Of a stretch of 64,000 nt of DNA, positions 1-8,330 are shown in pieces. Location: contig JACPVI010000024.1 of assembly GCA_016191815.1 (NCBI GenBank), positions 1 to 64,000 on the forward strand. Direction: 5' to 3'. This DNA comes from Myxococcales bacterium. Lineage in GTDB: Bacteria; Myxococcota; Myxococcia; Myxococcales; Myxococcaceae. The position numbers were made by a program, and so were the translations under genes. Every line of letters begins with the position of its first letter. Position 1 is the stretch's first letter. The notes under the pieces were generated by a model. The model ran no database searches and was not told the DNA's origin. It saw nothing but the letters and a program-made list of their open reading frames with translations.

Positions 1-1
1 G

Positions 2-310
2 AAAAAGTTACAGCCTCCGGTGAGGGACGGTACCGCGCAGAGGGAGGGGCGCCAGCCGAGCCGGTACGTGCCGGTGGAGGTGCGGCGGCAGGTGTGGCAG
101 CGGGACGCTGGCCGATGCGCCTTTGTGGGCGCCGGCGGAAGGCGCTGTAACTCGCGGCACCGCCTGGAAATCCACCATCTGAAGCCGTTTGCGCATGGTG
201 GGGAGGCGACGCCGGACAACCTCATGCTGGCTTGCAAGCGCCACAACTCTCACTGCGCGCGCCTGGACTTCGGAGAGGAACTCATGGCGCGGTTTCAGAA
301 GACTGGATGA
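2..310 (+). CDS. HNH endonuclease, C-terminal part (5' end outside window)
   Basis: The frame is open from the first bases of the window, so this is the end of a longer protein; an internal GTG at 20 is the first possible start seen but need not be the true one. The visible part carries a full HNH fold: an R-x-x-VWQRD-x-GRC segment, then CNSRHRLEIHH with the paired histidines, and the closing DNLMLACKRHN segment. This arrangement is typical of the HNH domain at the end of longer myxobacterial proteins of unknown role. A metal-dependent nuclease activity is inferred from the fold. The missing N-terminal part prevents deciding between a standalone nuclease and a mobile-element-linked protein. 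Confidence 0.75.
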   Translation, partial: KKLQPPVRDGTAQREGRQPSRYVPVEVRRQVWQRDAGRCAFVGAGGRRCNSRHRLEIHHLKPFAHGGEATPDNLMLACKRHNSHCARLDFGEELMARFQKTG

Positions 311-832
311 AGCCAGGTGGGGAAAGTCCGGCACTGCCGCGACGCGGACGGCGGCGGTTGAAGGGCGCTGCACTGGCGGGGGCGCTCGAGCGGCGGGGCG
401 CTGCCGCCGGCCGGGGAGCTCGAGCGCGCAGATGGGTGGTGGAGCTCCCAGCCGCTCCTTGGGCGCCGCGTGGAGCGCCGCATCGCCGGGGCCGCCGCGG
501 GTGCGCGGAGGAGCCCCGGTCCGCACCCCACTGGCGCACTCGCCCGATGCGCGAGGGTGGTCAGCATGAGAACCATACCCAAGCAAGCGGTGCGAGGCGA
601 CCTGACAGCGACCTGACGGCGGCAGCAGTCGTGGACCTTGGCGTGGAGGTGGGCCAGGGCGACGCCGGTGAGGTGGCCCGGCCGAGGGCGCCGTCGCCGG
701 TGAGCCCCCGCGCCGGGCAGGCGCGTCGCCGTCCACGTCACGCCCACATCGCCGACCACGCCCGCGCCGACAACGCACCGCCGACCAAGCCCGCGTCGCC
801 GACGACGCCAGCGCGGCGCGAACACGAGCCAG
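311..832. other. Gap without a supported gene
   Basis: About 520 bases between the HNH gene and the convergently oriented Pro-rich lipoprotein gene. Long open frames exist on both strands, but they run through the neighbouring genes, are rich in Arg, Ala and Pro, and show no motif, so they look like by-products of high GC. No RNA gene, terminator or clear repeat was seen. Confidence 0.5.
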
Positions 833-1318
833 CTACGGATTCGGGCGCACCGGAGCCGGAGTGCCAGGCGGCGACGGGGGAACCGCAGTGTGCGGATTAC
901 CCGGTGGCGGGGGACTGCCGCTCGGCGGTTGCCCGGGCGAGCCCCCGGGAGGCTGGGTGCTCGTCCCTCCCGGCGGCTGTCCCGAAGAGCCTCCGGGAGG
1001 CATGGCAGTCGTCGCTCCAGGCGGCTGTCCGGCCGTGCCTCCGTGCGGGTTCGAGGGCGCTCCCTTCGGCGGCTGCGCTGGCGCGCCCCCGTGAGGGACA
1101 CCGGGTGGATAGTAGCCGGGCGGGCTCAGAGGCTGGCTGGACCTGCCGGGCGGCTGAACCGCTGTTGCCGAGTGTCCGTGTCCCGGCGGCGGAGCTGGCG
1201 CGTACACCACTGGCGGAGGCCCTGGCGGCGGGGGCGGAAGAGGCGGGCGCCGGGTTCTCCGCACGGTGCACGCCAAGGCGAGGGCCAGCACGGCGGCTGT
1301 GAGGGCGAGCTTTCTCAT
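833..1318 (-). CDS. Proline/glycine-rich lipoprotein
   Basis: The 161-aa product begins MRKLALTAAVLALALAC, a clean lipoprotein signal with an LALAC lipobox, so it should be lipidated at Cys17. The rest is very low complexity: a run of prolines followed by repeats of the type QPPGGxxxQPPGG, with no charged or hydrophobic core. A GGAGGGAG-like ribosome site lies about 12 nt upstream of the ATG. It is divergent from the HtrA gene, with about 230 bases between starts. Such Pro-rich tethered proteins may act as envelope spacers; no function can be assigned. The lipobox is the main reason to prefer this frame over overlapping open frames. Confidence 0.6.
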   Translation of the reverse strand: MRKLALTAAVLALALACTVRRTRRPPLPPPPPGPPPVVYAPAPPPGHGHSATAVQPPGRSSQPLSPPGYYPPGVPHGGAPAQPPKGAPSNPHGGTAGQPPGATTAMPPGGSSGQPPGGTSTQPPGGSPGQPPSGSPPPPGNPHTAVPPSPPGTPAPVRPNP

Positions 1319-1547
1319 GGGCGGCTGGATCTTCTCCCTCCGCAGCCCTCCGGCGCAACGCCGGGCGGCTGCGGCAGGCTCGGCCTGCGCCCAAGGTGCG
1401 CTCCCCTGACTGCTCAGGTGCAGACGCGCCCCGACGGTCGGCTACCCGCCGCGCGGGCGCAAGCCTGAATCGAGGCTGTCAGTTGCCCGCCGGCAGCGTC
1501 GGCAGAACCTAACGGTCAGCGCCGGCACCGGCGCTTCGGGGTCCGCC

Positions 1548-2981
1548 ATGGATTCGCCTACGTCCCGCGCACTACCTCTGATGGCCGCCATCCTCTGCCT
1601 CTCGCTCCCAGCGGGGGCGAAGGTGCAGGCTCCGGCGAGGCAACTGGGCGCCCCCGCTGGCCGCGCCGAGCAGCTCCTCCCGTCGATCGCGCCGCTGGTG
1701 GAGTCGGTGAAGGCCGCGGTGGTGAACGTCGACGTCCGCTCCAAGCGTCCGGCCCGGGAGGAGCGGGAGGGCGAGGACCTGCCGGAGCTGTTCGAGGAAT
1801 TCTTCGGCCACCAGCTTCGCCCGCCGGGGCCGCAGATCCGCCAGGGCACGGGCTCGGGCTTCCTCATCGAGCAGAACGGCCTGGTGCTGACGAACAACCA
1901 CGTCGTGGAGGATGCGGTCTCCATCCGAGTGACCTTGGACGACGGCCGGGAGTTCGACGCACGAGTGTTGGGGCGTGACCCGCTCACCGACGTGGCGGTG
2001 CTCAGGCTGGAGGGCAACCCCAAGAACCTTCCCGCGGTGACGCTGGGGGACTCCGACGCGGTGCAGATCGGCGACTGGGTGTTGGCGATCGGAAACCCCT
2101 TCGGGCTGGCCTCCTCGGTGAGCCTGGGGATCCTCTCGGCGCGGGCGAGGCAGATCGGCACCGGGCCGTTCGACGACTTCTTGCAGACGGACGCCGCGAT
2201 CAACCCGGGCAACTCGGGCGGCCCGCTCTTCAACATGCGCGGAGAGGTGGTGGGGATGACCACTGCCATCGTGGGCGTCGGGACGGGCATTGGCTTCGCG
2301 GTGCCGTCGAACCTGATCCGCGCCCTGTTGCCCTCGCTGGAGCGTGGAAAGCCGGTGGAGCGAGGCTGGCTGGGCATCTCGGTGCAGGACCTCACGCCGG
2401 ACCTCGCGCGGGCGCTCGGGGTGCCGGTGAGCGCGGGGGCGGTGGTGGCCGACGTGGAGGAGCGCGCTCCGGCGGCGAAGGCGGGGATCCAGCCGCAGGA
2501 TGCGATCGTGGCCCTCAACGGGCGCCCGGTGGAGTCGGCGAGCGACCTCACCCGGCGCGTGGCGCTGGAGAGGCCGGGGGCGGCGTCCACCCTCACCCTT
2601 TACCGCGGCCAGCAGCGGATGGAGTTGCGAGTGACTCTTGGCACTCGACCGGACATCGAGGGCCTCGGTCGGCCGCGGCCGGAGGAGCGCGAGAAGGAGA
2701 AGCGGCTCGGCGTCACTTTCCAGACCGTCGATCCGAGGGCGGCGCGGGAGCGCGGCATGCCCTCCGAAGGGGCGCTGGTCACGGCGGTGCTGCCCGGCTC
2801 TCCGGCGGAGCGCGCCGACTTGCGGCCGGGGATGGTGGTGGTGGAGGCGGGTGGAAAACCGATCAAGCGGGCGGAGGATCTCCGCCGGGTGCTGAGCGAC
2901 GCCAAGAAGGGCTCGGTGGTGCTGTTGCGGGTGGCGATCCCCGGAGGGTTCGTGTTGCGGGGGCTGCCGATCCCCGGATGA
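1548..2981 (+). CDS. Periplasmic Do/HtrA-family serine protease with two PDZ domains
   Basis: A 477-aa trypsin-like protease of the DegP/DegQ/HtrA class, which degrades or refolds damaged envelope proteins. The N-terminus (about residues 1-24) is a secretion signal. The catalytic triad is visible as His118 in TNNHVVE, Asp148 in DPLTDVAVL and Ser223 in NPGNSGGPL. Two PDZ domains follow, at about 265-365 (starting GWLGISVQDL) and 385-470 (around GALVTAVLPGSPAERADL). Length and order match the DegQ/MucD type. The gene stands alone, divergent from a lipoprotein gene. Which Do paralogue it corresponds to cannot be decided here, so no symbol is given. Confidence 0.93.
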   Translation: MDSPTSRALPLMAAILCLSLPAGAKVQAPARQLGAPAGRAEQLLPSIAPLVESVKAAVVNVDVRSKRPAREEREGEDLPELFEEFFGHQLRPPGPQIRQGTGSGFLIEQNGLVLTNNHVVEDAVSIRVTLDDGREFDARVLGRDPLTDVAVLRLEGNPKNLPAVTLGDSDAVQIGDWVLAIGNPFGLASSVSLGILSARARQIGTGPFDDFLQTDAAINPGNSGGPLFNMRGEVVGMTTAIVGVGTGIGFAVPSNLIRALLPSLERGKPVERGWLGISVQDLTPDLARALGVPVSAGAVVADVEERAPAAKAGIQPQDAIVALNGRPVESASDLTRRVALERPGAASTLTLYRGQQRMELRVTLGTRPDIEGLGRPRPEEREKEKRLGVTFQTVDPRAARERGMPSEGALVTAVLPGSPAERADLRPGMVVVEAGGKPIKRAEDLRRVLSDAKKGSVVLLRVAIPGGFVLRGLPIPG

Positions 2982-3038
2982 TGCGAAACCCGAGTCCGGC
3001 TTGGGCTTCGCCTTCTCGGGCGAGACGACGAAATCCCC

Positions 3039-3074
3039 GTCAGAGCAGCCGCGGCTGGAACTCGCCCCGGGGCG
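3039..3074. repeat. Dispersed 36-bp repeat, copy 1
   Basis: These 36 bases recur at 9193-9228 with a single difference (35/36 identical). Both copies lie at gene ends and contain the self-complementary CGCCCCGGGGCG-type core. It may be a dispersed intergenic repeat family; only two copies are present in this window. Confidence 0.6.
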
Positions 3075-3339
3075 GGCGGTGGACTTGTGGGGAGCCGAGG
3101 GGGCGATGGCTTTCGCGTTCTTCGCGGCCGTCCCCGCAGTCCGTGTTTCCCGCGGCGGCGCAGGTGTTCCGGGTGTCAGGCTGGCAGGGGCAACCGGTGA
3201 CGCGAACGGTCTGGCCGTTCGGACACGAGATGTCTCGGGTGACGCACCCGCTGCAAGTACAGGAGACGCACGTCTGCGCCTGGACGGATCGGGCCCCGAG
3301 AAGGAGCCCCGGCACAAGGACCCTAGTGGCCACCACCAC
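3040..3339 (-). CDS. Small cysteine-rich secreted protein (hypothetical)
   Basis: A 99-aa frame starting at GTG (three GTG codons in a row) 18 nt downstream of the M15 peptidase gene on the same strand, so probably co-transcribed with it. A signal-like segment ends near SVQAQ, followed by about 50 residues holding nine cysteines in CxxCxC, GCPC and single-Cys patterns, suggesting disulfides or metal binding in the periplasm or outside the cell. The last 25 residues are low-complexity and end inside a dispersed repeat (3039-3074), so the natural C-terminus may have been replaced. No family recognised. It overlaps no better gene, but the GTG start and odd tail keep confidence modest. Confidence 0.4.
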   Translation of the reverse strand: MVVATRVLVPGLLLGARSVQAQTCVSCTCSGCVTRDISCPNGQTVRVTGCPCQPDTRNTCAAAGNTDCGDGREERESHRPLGSPQVHRPPRGEFQPRLL

Positions 3340-3357
3340 CTGCCTCGCACAGGACAG

Positions 3358-4125
3358 CTAGCCCCGGAAGGTCCAGTGCCAGTACTCGCCGCGGACGTCG
3401 TTCGCGAAGCCGAAGCGCGAGGCGTTCTGCTGCAGCCAGCGGTAGGTCGCGGTGCCGTAGCCGCCCACGTTCCCGATGTCCATCGAGATGCCGTTCTGGT
3501 GGTTGGAGTACCCCGGCCGCGCCGCCAGGTTGCCGGTGCCGTTCAGGTACTTCTGATAGAGCGTCTGCTGCTCGGCCATGGTGCGGAAGCCGCTCAGCGC
3601 CGGGAGGCTGATGCCCGCGCGCCGCGCCGCCTGCTGCATCGCGAGGAACGCCTTCGCCGCGTCGGTCCGCATGTACTCGCCGTTGCCGACTGAGGCCACG
3701 GTGATGGTGGTGGGCCGCCCGTTCACGTACGCCTGCACCCGCTTGCCCGGGCCAACTGAGCCCTCGAAGGTGTCCCGGTTGAATTGCACCGGGCTTGCTC
3801 CCGTGGACTGCGCCGGAGCGCCGCCACGCAACATCGACGTCCCCGGCGGATAGCTCTTGCCGTAGAACGCACCCCAGGTCTGCTGCCCCACCAACCCATC
3901 CACCTGCAGCCCGCGCGCGGACTGGAACGCCCTCACCGCCTTGAGCGTGCGCTGGTCGAAGGTGCCGGAAGCCGAGCCTGGGTCGAATCCAGCCGACCGC
4001 AGCATCCGCTGAAGCTGCGCCACCTCCGCCCCGCTCGAGCCCACCCTCAACAGACTGTGACTCGCTACCGGGTTGCCGCTCGCCCTCGCCACCTTGATGC
4101 GCTGCGCTGCGGATACGCGGGTCAT
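3358..4125 (-). CDS. Peptidoglycan-binding M15 (VanY-type) D,D-peptidase
   Basis: A 255-aa protein with a PG_binding_1 domain at about residues 24-88 (LRVGSSGAEVAQLQRML through GLVGQQTWGAF) and a C-terminal zinc peptidase of the VanY/D-alanyl-D-alanine carboxypeptidase class. Zinc ligands are His209 and Asp216 in the SNHQNGISMD motif and His250 in EYWHW, with Glu247 as the likely base. A GGAGG site lies 6 nt before the ATG. No signal peptide is visible, which is unusual for an enzyme acting on peptidoglycan and resembles endolysins released by holins or lysis; an upstream start was not found. The Cys-rich ORF follows immediately downstream. Confidence 0.88.
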   Translation of the reverse strand: MTRVSAAQRIKVARASGNPVASHSLLRVGSSGAEVAQLQRMLRSAGFDPGSASGTFDQRTLKAVRAFQSARGLQVDGLVGQQTWGAFYGKSYPPGTSMLRGGAPAQSTGASPVQFNRDTFEGSVGPGKRVQAYVNGRPTTITVASVGNGEYMRTDAAKAFLAMQQAARRAGISLPALSGFRTMAEQQTLYQKYLNGTGNLAARPGYSNHQNGISMDIGNVGGYGTATYRWLQQNASRFGFANDVRGEYWHWTFRG

Positions 4126-4230
4126 CTCGTTCCTCCGTCCGCCCTACATGTATTCTCAGGTGTTGAGATGACTTGTTGCCGGCCAATGATTACAGGCACT
4201 TGCGCTGCTTGGTCGACCGCCCACACCTTT

Positions 4231-4254
4231 CCCCCTCCAGCCAGCGGGAGGGGG
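4231..4254. terminator. GC-rich hairpin, possible terminator
   Basis: A perfect 8-bp stem (CCCCCTCC with GGAGGGGG) around an 8-nt loop lies 11 bases past the stop of the RCK/cNMP gene. Neither side has a proper T-run (only TTT nearby), so a Rho-independent terminator is possible but weak. Confidence 0.3.
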
Positions 4255-4264
4255 GCGTTTCAAG

Positions 4265-5395
4265 CTAGCGGCCGAAGAGGCCTCGCCTTCGGCGCTGGGC
4301 TTCGGAGCGGGCCGCGGAAGCGAGCCGCTGCCCGAGGATGCGGCTCATCTCCAGCGCGACCGCCGGGTTGGCCATCACCACCTCGCGGAAGTCTTCGCGG
4401 CCGATGGCGGCCAGCTCGCACTCGGTCGCGGCCACAGCGGTGTTGGTTCGCGCCTCGCCGGTCAGGAGGGAAATCTCCCCGAAGAACCCACCCCCCTTGA
4501 TGGTTTCCACCGCCACACCCTCCCGGGTGAGGGTCACCTCACCGGAGAGCACCACGTAGAAGGCCTCGCCCGGCTCGCCCTGGCGGAAGACGACTTCTTT
4601 CTCCGCCCGGCGGACCAGCTCCACCCCGCGCGAGACCTTCGCCAGCTCCTCCTCGGAGAGCGGCGCGAGGAAGTCGATGCTCTTGAGCGCCCGGACCACG
4701 CTGGCCACCGCTTCGGCCGCGCTGGTGCGGGCGGTGAGGAAGGACACCGCGGCCGGCAGCTGCTCCCGCCTTGCCACCAGGATCGCCGTCAGGCCGGGCT
4801 TGAGCACCGTCGCCCCGCTGGGCAGGTCGATCCTCCCGTCCGCGTCGACCAGGCCGATGAAGACGCACTCGCGGGGAAACCCGTCGGTGGCGCGGACCTG
4901 CGCTACCGTCTTCCCGGCTACCAGCGCCGCGCCGACGATCGGCAGCTCGAAGAGAATGGCATCGCCGCGGGCGAGGGGCAGCGAACCGGCCACCTCCGGG
5001 AACTCGATCGCCGTGGCGATCTTCCCCACCACTACCTGTGCCTCCGCCACCACGTCCCTCACCCCCGCGAGCCGGTAGGGCTGCCGGTAGCTGTCGTCCA
5101 GCATCCGCACCATCAGCCGCGCCGCGGAGAGCGATCGCACCAGCATCGCGAAGGCCAGGTTGTCGGCGTCCCTGGCCAAGACTCCGGCAGCCACGTCGGC
5201 GCCGCCGATGCCCGCCTCCTCCAGCGAGTGCGGGTCGGTCGCGTCTCCCACGACGGTCACCGCTCCGATGCTCTGGAAGATCCGCTCGCACACCGCGCGC
5301 TCCCGATCGATCACCGTCACCAAGTGCCGCTCCGCCACCAGCCGCGCCGCCAGCGCCGCCCCCACCCTGCCGCCGCCTGCGATGACGATCTTCAC
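4265..5395 (-). CDS. RCK (TrkA-type) K+ transport regulator fused to a cyclic-nucleotide-binding domain
   Basis: A 376-aa cytosolic protein. Residues 1-120 form a TrkA_N/RCK_N nucleotide-binding Rossmann domain (GGGRVG start, then VIDRE and GDATDP). About 135-215 is a TrkA_C domain. About 240-355 is a CAP_ED/cNMP-binding domain (FRQGEPGEAFYVVLSGEV, GGGFFGEISLLTGE, RTNTAVA). Its ATG overlaps the stop of the antiporter gene by 4 nt, so the two are translationally coupled. By analogy with RCK subunits that gate K+ channels and KefC/CPA antiporters, it is inferred to regulate the coupled antiporter in response to NAD(H)-like and cyclic-nucleotide ligands. The cNMP domain fused behind RCK is the unusual part. 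Confidence 0.85.
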   Translation of the reverse strand: MKIVIAGGGRVGAALAARLVAERHLVTVIDRERAVCERIFQSIGAVTVVGDATDPHSLEEAGIGGADVAAGVLARDADNLAFAMLVRSLSAARLMVRMLDDSYRQPYRLAGVRDVVAEAQVVVGKIATAIEFPEVAGSLPLARGDAILFELPIVGAALVAGKTVAQVRATDGFPRECVFIGLVDADGRIDLPSGATVLKPGLTAILVARREQLPAAVSFLTARTSAAEAVASVVRALKSIDFLAPLSEEELAKVSRGVELVRRAEKEVVFRQGEPGEAFYVVLSGEVTLTREGVAVETIKGGGFFGEISLLTGEARTNTAVAATECELAAIGREDFREVVMANPAVALEMSRILGQRLASAARSEAQRRRRGLFGR

Positions 5396-6984
5396 GCTTT
5401 CTCCCCCCGCTGCGCGGGCCCGGGCTCGCGCTGCCTGTGCTCAGCGAGGATCCGGTCCAACTCCAATAGCCGCGCGTCGATCGCCTGCGATGCTCGCGCA
5501 GCGGTTTCTTCCGGCACCAACCCGGCGCGGCGCGCGGCCGCGAGGGCGGTGCGCTCGGCGTCGATGAGCCTCCGCCTGGTGGCGAGCAAAAGCCTGGCCC
5601 CGTAGGCCATGTGCCGGTCGTGCAGCCGCCGCAGCTCGCGCTCCGCCACGGAGATGGCCGCTTGGTATTCGCCCCGCAAGTGATCGTAGGCATCGCGCGG
5701 CACCAGCCCGGCGGAATGCAGCCCCTCCAGCTCCTGCCGCGCCGCCTGGGAGGTGATCAACACCGCCTGCTGCTCGCCGATGGCCGCCGCCACCGGGTCG
5801 CTGCGCAAAAGGCCCAGCCCCCGGAGCGAGGCAAGCAGGAGCGGCCCCTGCACCACCAGCGAGACGAAGGTGACTCCGAAGACGACGTCGATCAGAAGCT
5901 CCCGGCTGGGAGCACCAGCGGGCAACCCGAGCACCAGCGCGATCGAAAGCGCACCCTTGATGTTGCCGATCACGAATGCGTGCTGCCACCGCAAGGGAGC
6001 CCAGTGCACCGGGCCGAACAGCCTGAGCAGAAGGTACGGCAGGTAGATGCCCGCCGACCTGCCGGCGAACACGCAGACCAGCGCGAGGAGGATGAGCGGG
6101 TAGTGCTTGAGCAGCGAGGCAGGGTTGGTGGAGAGACCCACCGAGAGAAAGAGGAAGGTGTTGACCCCGAAGGCGACGTACTCCCAGAAGCTGTGGATGG
6201 CCACCTGGCTGTGGGGGCTCAGCGACTGCCGGAGGGAGGCGGCGGTGGTCAAGCCCGCGGTCACCGAAGCGATCGCTCCGGAGACGTGGAGCCCCTCCCC
6301 CACGGTGAAGGCCGCGAAGGCGAGCGCGGTGGTCACCATGATGTCCGCCAGAGGATCCCCGGTGCGGCGGAGCACCACCGCGGCGGCCAGGCCCAGCGCG
6401 AGCCCCACCGCGATCCCGCCCGCGGTGGCCACCGCCGCCATCACCCCGATCCCCGGCAGCGAAACCGCCGTCCCGGCGACGAAGGTGGCAATCGCCCCAT
6501 AGGCCACCAGCGCGGTGCCGTCGTTGAAGAGGCTCTCCCCGAGGATGACGCCCGCCAGCCGGCTGGGCAGCGGCGCCCGGCGGAACACGTAGAGGATCGA
6601 GACGGTGTCGGTCACCGAGAGGATCGCCGCGAGGAGGAGCGCCGGCCCAAAGGCAAGTCCCAGCGCCAGGTGGGCGGCCACTCCGGTGACCGCGATGGCC
6701 AGCCCCATTCCCAGCACTGAAAGGAGCGCGATCGGCACCGCGTTGGCGCGGATGCCGGACAGGTCGGCGGTGATGCCGCCCTCGTAGAGCAGCGCGGGCA
6801 GGCCCAAAAGCAGCACCACCTCGGGGTTCATCCGCGGCGCGGTCGGGAGCACCCCGCTCACCGCGATGAGCAAGCCGCCCACCACCAGCGCGACGTTGTA
6901 GGGCACCCGCGCGCGCTTGGCCGCGATGGCCAGGGCCACGGCGGCGACCATCAGCCCGACCAGCACTGGAAGCTCGAGACGCAC
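5392..6984 (-). CDS. CPA1-family Na+(K+)/H+ antiporter, NhaP type
   Basis: A 530-aa membrane protein with about twelve hydrophobic segments and the CPA1 core motif GESLFNDGTALV (the Asn-Asp pair of the transport site). A cytosolic tail of about 120 residues, rich in charged helices and ending at the TGA shared with the next gene, follows the membrane part. The open frame extends upstream over a divergent gene; the GTG at 6984 is chosen because it begins directly before the first membrane segment (LELPVLVGLMV). It probably exchanges cytoplasmic Na+ or K+ for protons. Coupling to the RCK/cNMP gene downstream suggests ligand-gated transport. Confidence 0.88.
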   Translation of the reverse strand: MRLELPVLVGLMVAAVALAIAAKRARVPYNVALVVGGLLIAVSGVLPTAPRMNPEVVLLLGLPALLYEGGITADLSGIRANAVPIALLSVLGMGLAIAVTGVAAHLALGLAFGPALLLAAILSVTDTVSILYVFRRAPLPSRLAGVILGESLFNDGTALVAYGAIATFVAGTAVSLPGIGVMAAVATAGGIAVGLALGLAAAVVLRRTGDPLADIMVTTALAFAAFTVGEGLHVSGAIASVTAGLTTAASLRQSLSPHSQVAIHSFWEYVAFGVNTFLFLSVGLSTNPASLLKHYPLILLALVCVFAGRSAGIYLPYLLLRLFGPVHWAPLRWQHAFVIGNIKGALSIALVLGLPAGAPSRELLIDVVFGVTFVSLVVQGPLLLASLRGLGLLRSDPVAAAIGEQQAVLITSQAARQELEGLHSAGLVPRDAYDHLRGEYQAAISVAERELRRLHDRHMAYGARLLLATRRRLIDAERTALAAARRAGLVPEETAARASQAIDARLLELDRILAEHRQREPGPAQRGEKA

Positions 6985-7135
6985 CGCGGCGCAGGCTAGC
7001 GCAGGCCGCTGAAGCGGAGCGCGCCAATCTGGACCAAGAGTTGGTCGTCGCCGCCGTCGGCATCTCCAGCCCGCCACCTCCCCGCACTTCACCGGGAGAC
7101 AACCTGCCTTGGAGGGCTGATACGATTGGCCGCGC

Positions 7136-7504
7136 ATGTGGAGGACCGCCGCCCTGTCGACGATCGGAGTCTTCGTGCTCGGCTCGGCGGGCGTCTTTGC
7201 CGCGGTGAGCGGCGACGCGTGGCCGTTCGACGACCGGCAATTCCCGGCCACGGCCGTCTGGGCGCTCAACGGCGCGGTGGGCGCCTGGCTGGTTGAGCAC
7301 GGCGACTTCGCGGCGCCGGGAAATCCAGCGGGGAACGACCCCGACCTGGAACAGTCGGGGCTAACCCCGAAGGAGCTGGCGGAGGTGCAGCGGATCCTGG
7401 AAACCGATCCTCGCTTCAAGGATCGGGCCTTCCTCAACCGCGGAGTGAACACCGCCTGGCGATGGAGCCCTCTTCCGCCAAGCACCGCACCCAAGCGGGG
7501 CTGA
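7136..7504 (+). CDS. Hypothetical envelope protein
   Basis: A 122-aa frame with an N-terminal hydrophobic segment (AALSTIGVFVLGSAGVFAAV) that could be a signal or membrane anchor, then a soluble part containing a helical stretch SGLTPKELAEVQRILETDP. No family is recognised and no clear ribosome site precedes the ATG. It lies divergent to the antiporter gene (about 150 bases between starts) and 45 bases before the DUF4124/glutaredoxin gene on the same strand. The opposite frame here is an upstream extension of the antiporter frame, which is not protein-like. Confidence 0.4.
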   Translation: MWRTAALSTIGVFVLGSAGVFAAVSGDAWPFDDRQFPATAVWALNGAVGAWLVEHGDFAAPGNPAGNDPDLEQSGLTPKELAEVQRILETDPRFKDRAFLNRGVNTAWRWSPLPPSTAPKRG

Positions 7505-7549
7505 CGCAGGTGAGGCCGGGTCGCCCGTGCGGCGACCTAGAGGCTGGAC

Positions 7550-8260
7550 ATGGCCAAGACCATCCTTGCAGCCCTGGGCCTCATCCTCCTGACGCTGGTC
7601 GTGTGGGTCCTCGCGTCCCTCGTTCCATGGAGCACCGCGAGGAGCGCCGGGCCGCTGCGGTGGGTGCGACAGACCAACCGCTCCGCGGGGGAATGGCTGC
7701 TCTCCCGCTCCTCGCCGCTGGCGATCTGTCCTCCGGCCGAGGAGGCCGCCCCGAACCCGAAAGTGGCCGGCGGCCGCCCGAGCAGGGCCAGCGGGAAACG
7801 TGCCGCGATCTTCGCCTGGACGGACTCCGAGGGCGTCCTCCACATCGTGAACGAGCCCGAGAGCGTGCCCGAGCGCTACCGCGAGACCGCCGCGGCGATG
7901 GCAGGGGCGCCCGCTTCGGAGTTCAGCGGGCGTTTCTCCAAGATCGGCGAGACCGGCCGGGACGTGGAGCCGGCCCGCACCTTCCGCAAGCCGCCGAGCG
8001 CTTCCGGGGGCAAGGTGGTGGCGGTGATCTACTCCGCTGCGTGGTGCGAGGCGTGCCGCGAGGCGAAGCGGTACCTCGCGTCGCTCTCGGTACGCATCGA
8101 CGAGCGCGACGTGGATTCCGACCGCTCCGCCCTGGCCGAGCTCAAGGCGCTCTCCGGAGAGAACGCCGCCATCCCGGTCACGGTGATCGGCGACGCGGTG
8201 GTCGCGGGATACGATCCGCAGCGGCTCCGCGCCGCGGTCGACGCCGCGCGCCGGCGGTAG
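7550..8260 (+). CDS. Membrane-anchored DUF4124 and glutaredoxin-like protein
   Basis: A 236-aa protein. Residues 5-27 are a membrane anchor, leaving the rest periplasmic. Residues about 86-111 match the DUF4124 pattern (FAWTDSEGVLHIVNEPESVPERY), usually found at the start of small periplasmic proteins. Residues about 155-236 form a thioredoxin-fold glutaredoxin-like domain with a CEAC active site at Cys166/Cys169 (YSAAWCEACREAKRYL) and the cis-Pro segment IPVTVIG. This suggests thiol-disulfide exchange at the outer face of the inner membrane. It is followed by the ankyrin-repeat gene on the same strand. Confidence 0.8.
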   Translation: MAKTILAALGLILLTLVVWVLASLVPWSTARSAGPLRWVRQTNRSAGEWLLSRSSPLAICPPAEEAAPNPKVAGGRPSRASGKRAAIFAWTDSEGVLHIVNEPESVPERYRETAAAMAGAPASEFSGRFSKIGETGRDVEPARTFRKPPSASGGKVVAVIYSAAWCEACREAKRYLASLSVRIDERDVDSDRSALAELKALSGENAAIPVTVIGDAVVAGYDPQRLRAAVDAARRR

Positions 8261-8330
8261 AGCGACCTCTCGATTGCGGCAGGTGCCGACAGCTGGCAGT
8301 CTGCCCGCCGTCTTCGAACGGAGGCCCTCC

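Noticed and set aside
1572-3350. 592-codon minus-strand frame
   Set aside because: Antisense to the HtrA protease, which has a complete catalytic triad and PDZ domains.
5392-7494. Full 700-codon antiporter frame
   Set aside because: The first 170 codons are Arg/Pro/Ser-rich, overlap a divergent gene, and lie upstream of the conserved membrane start; the GTG at 6984 is preferred.
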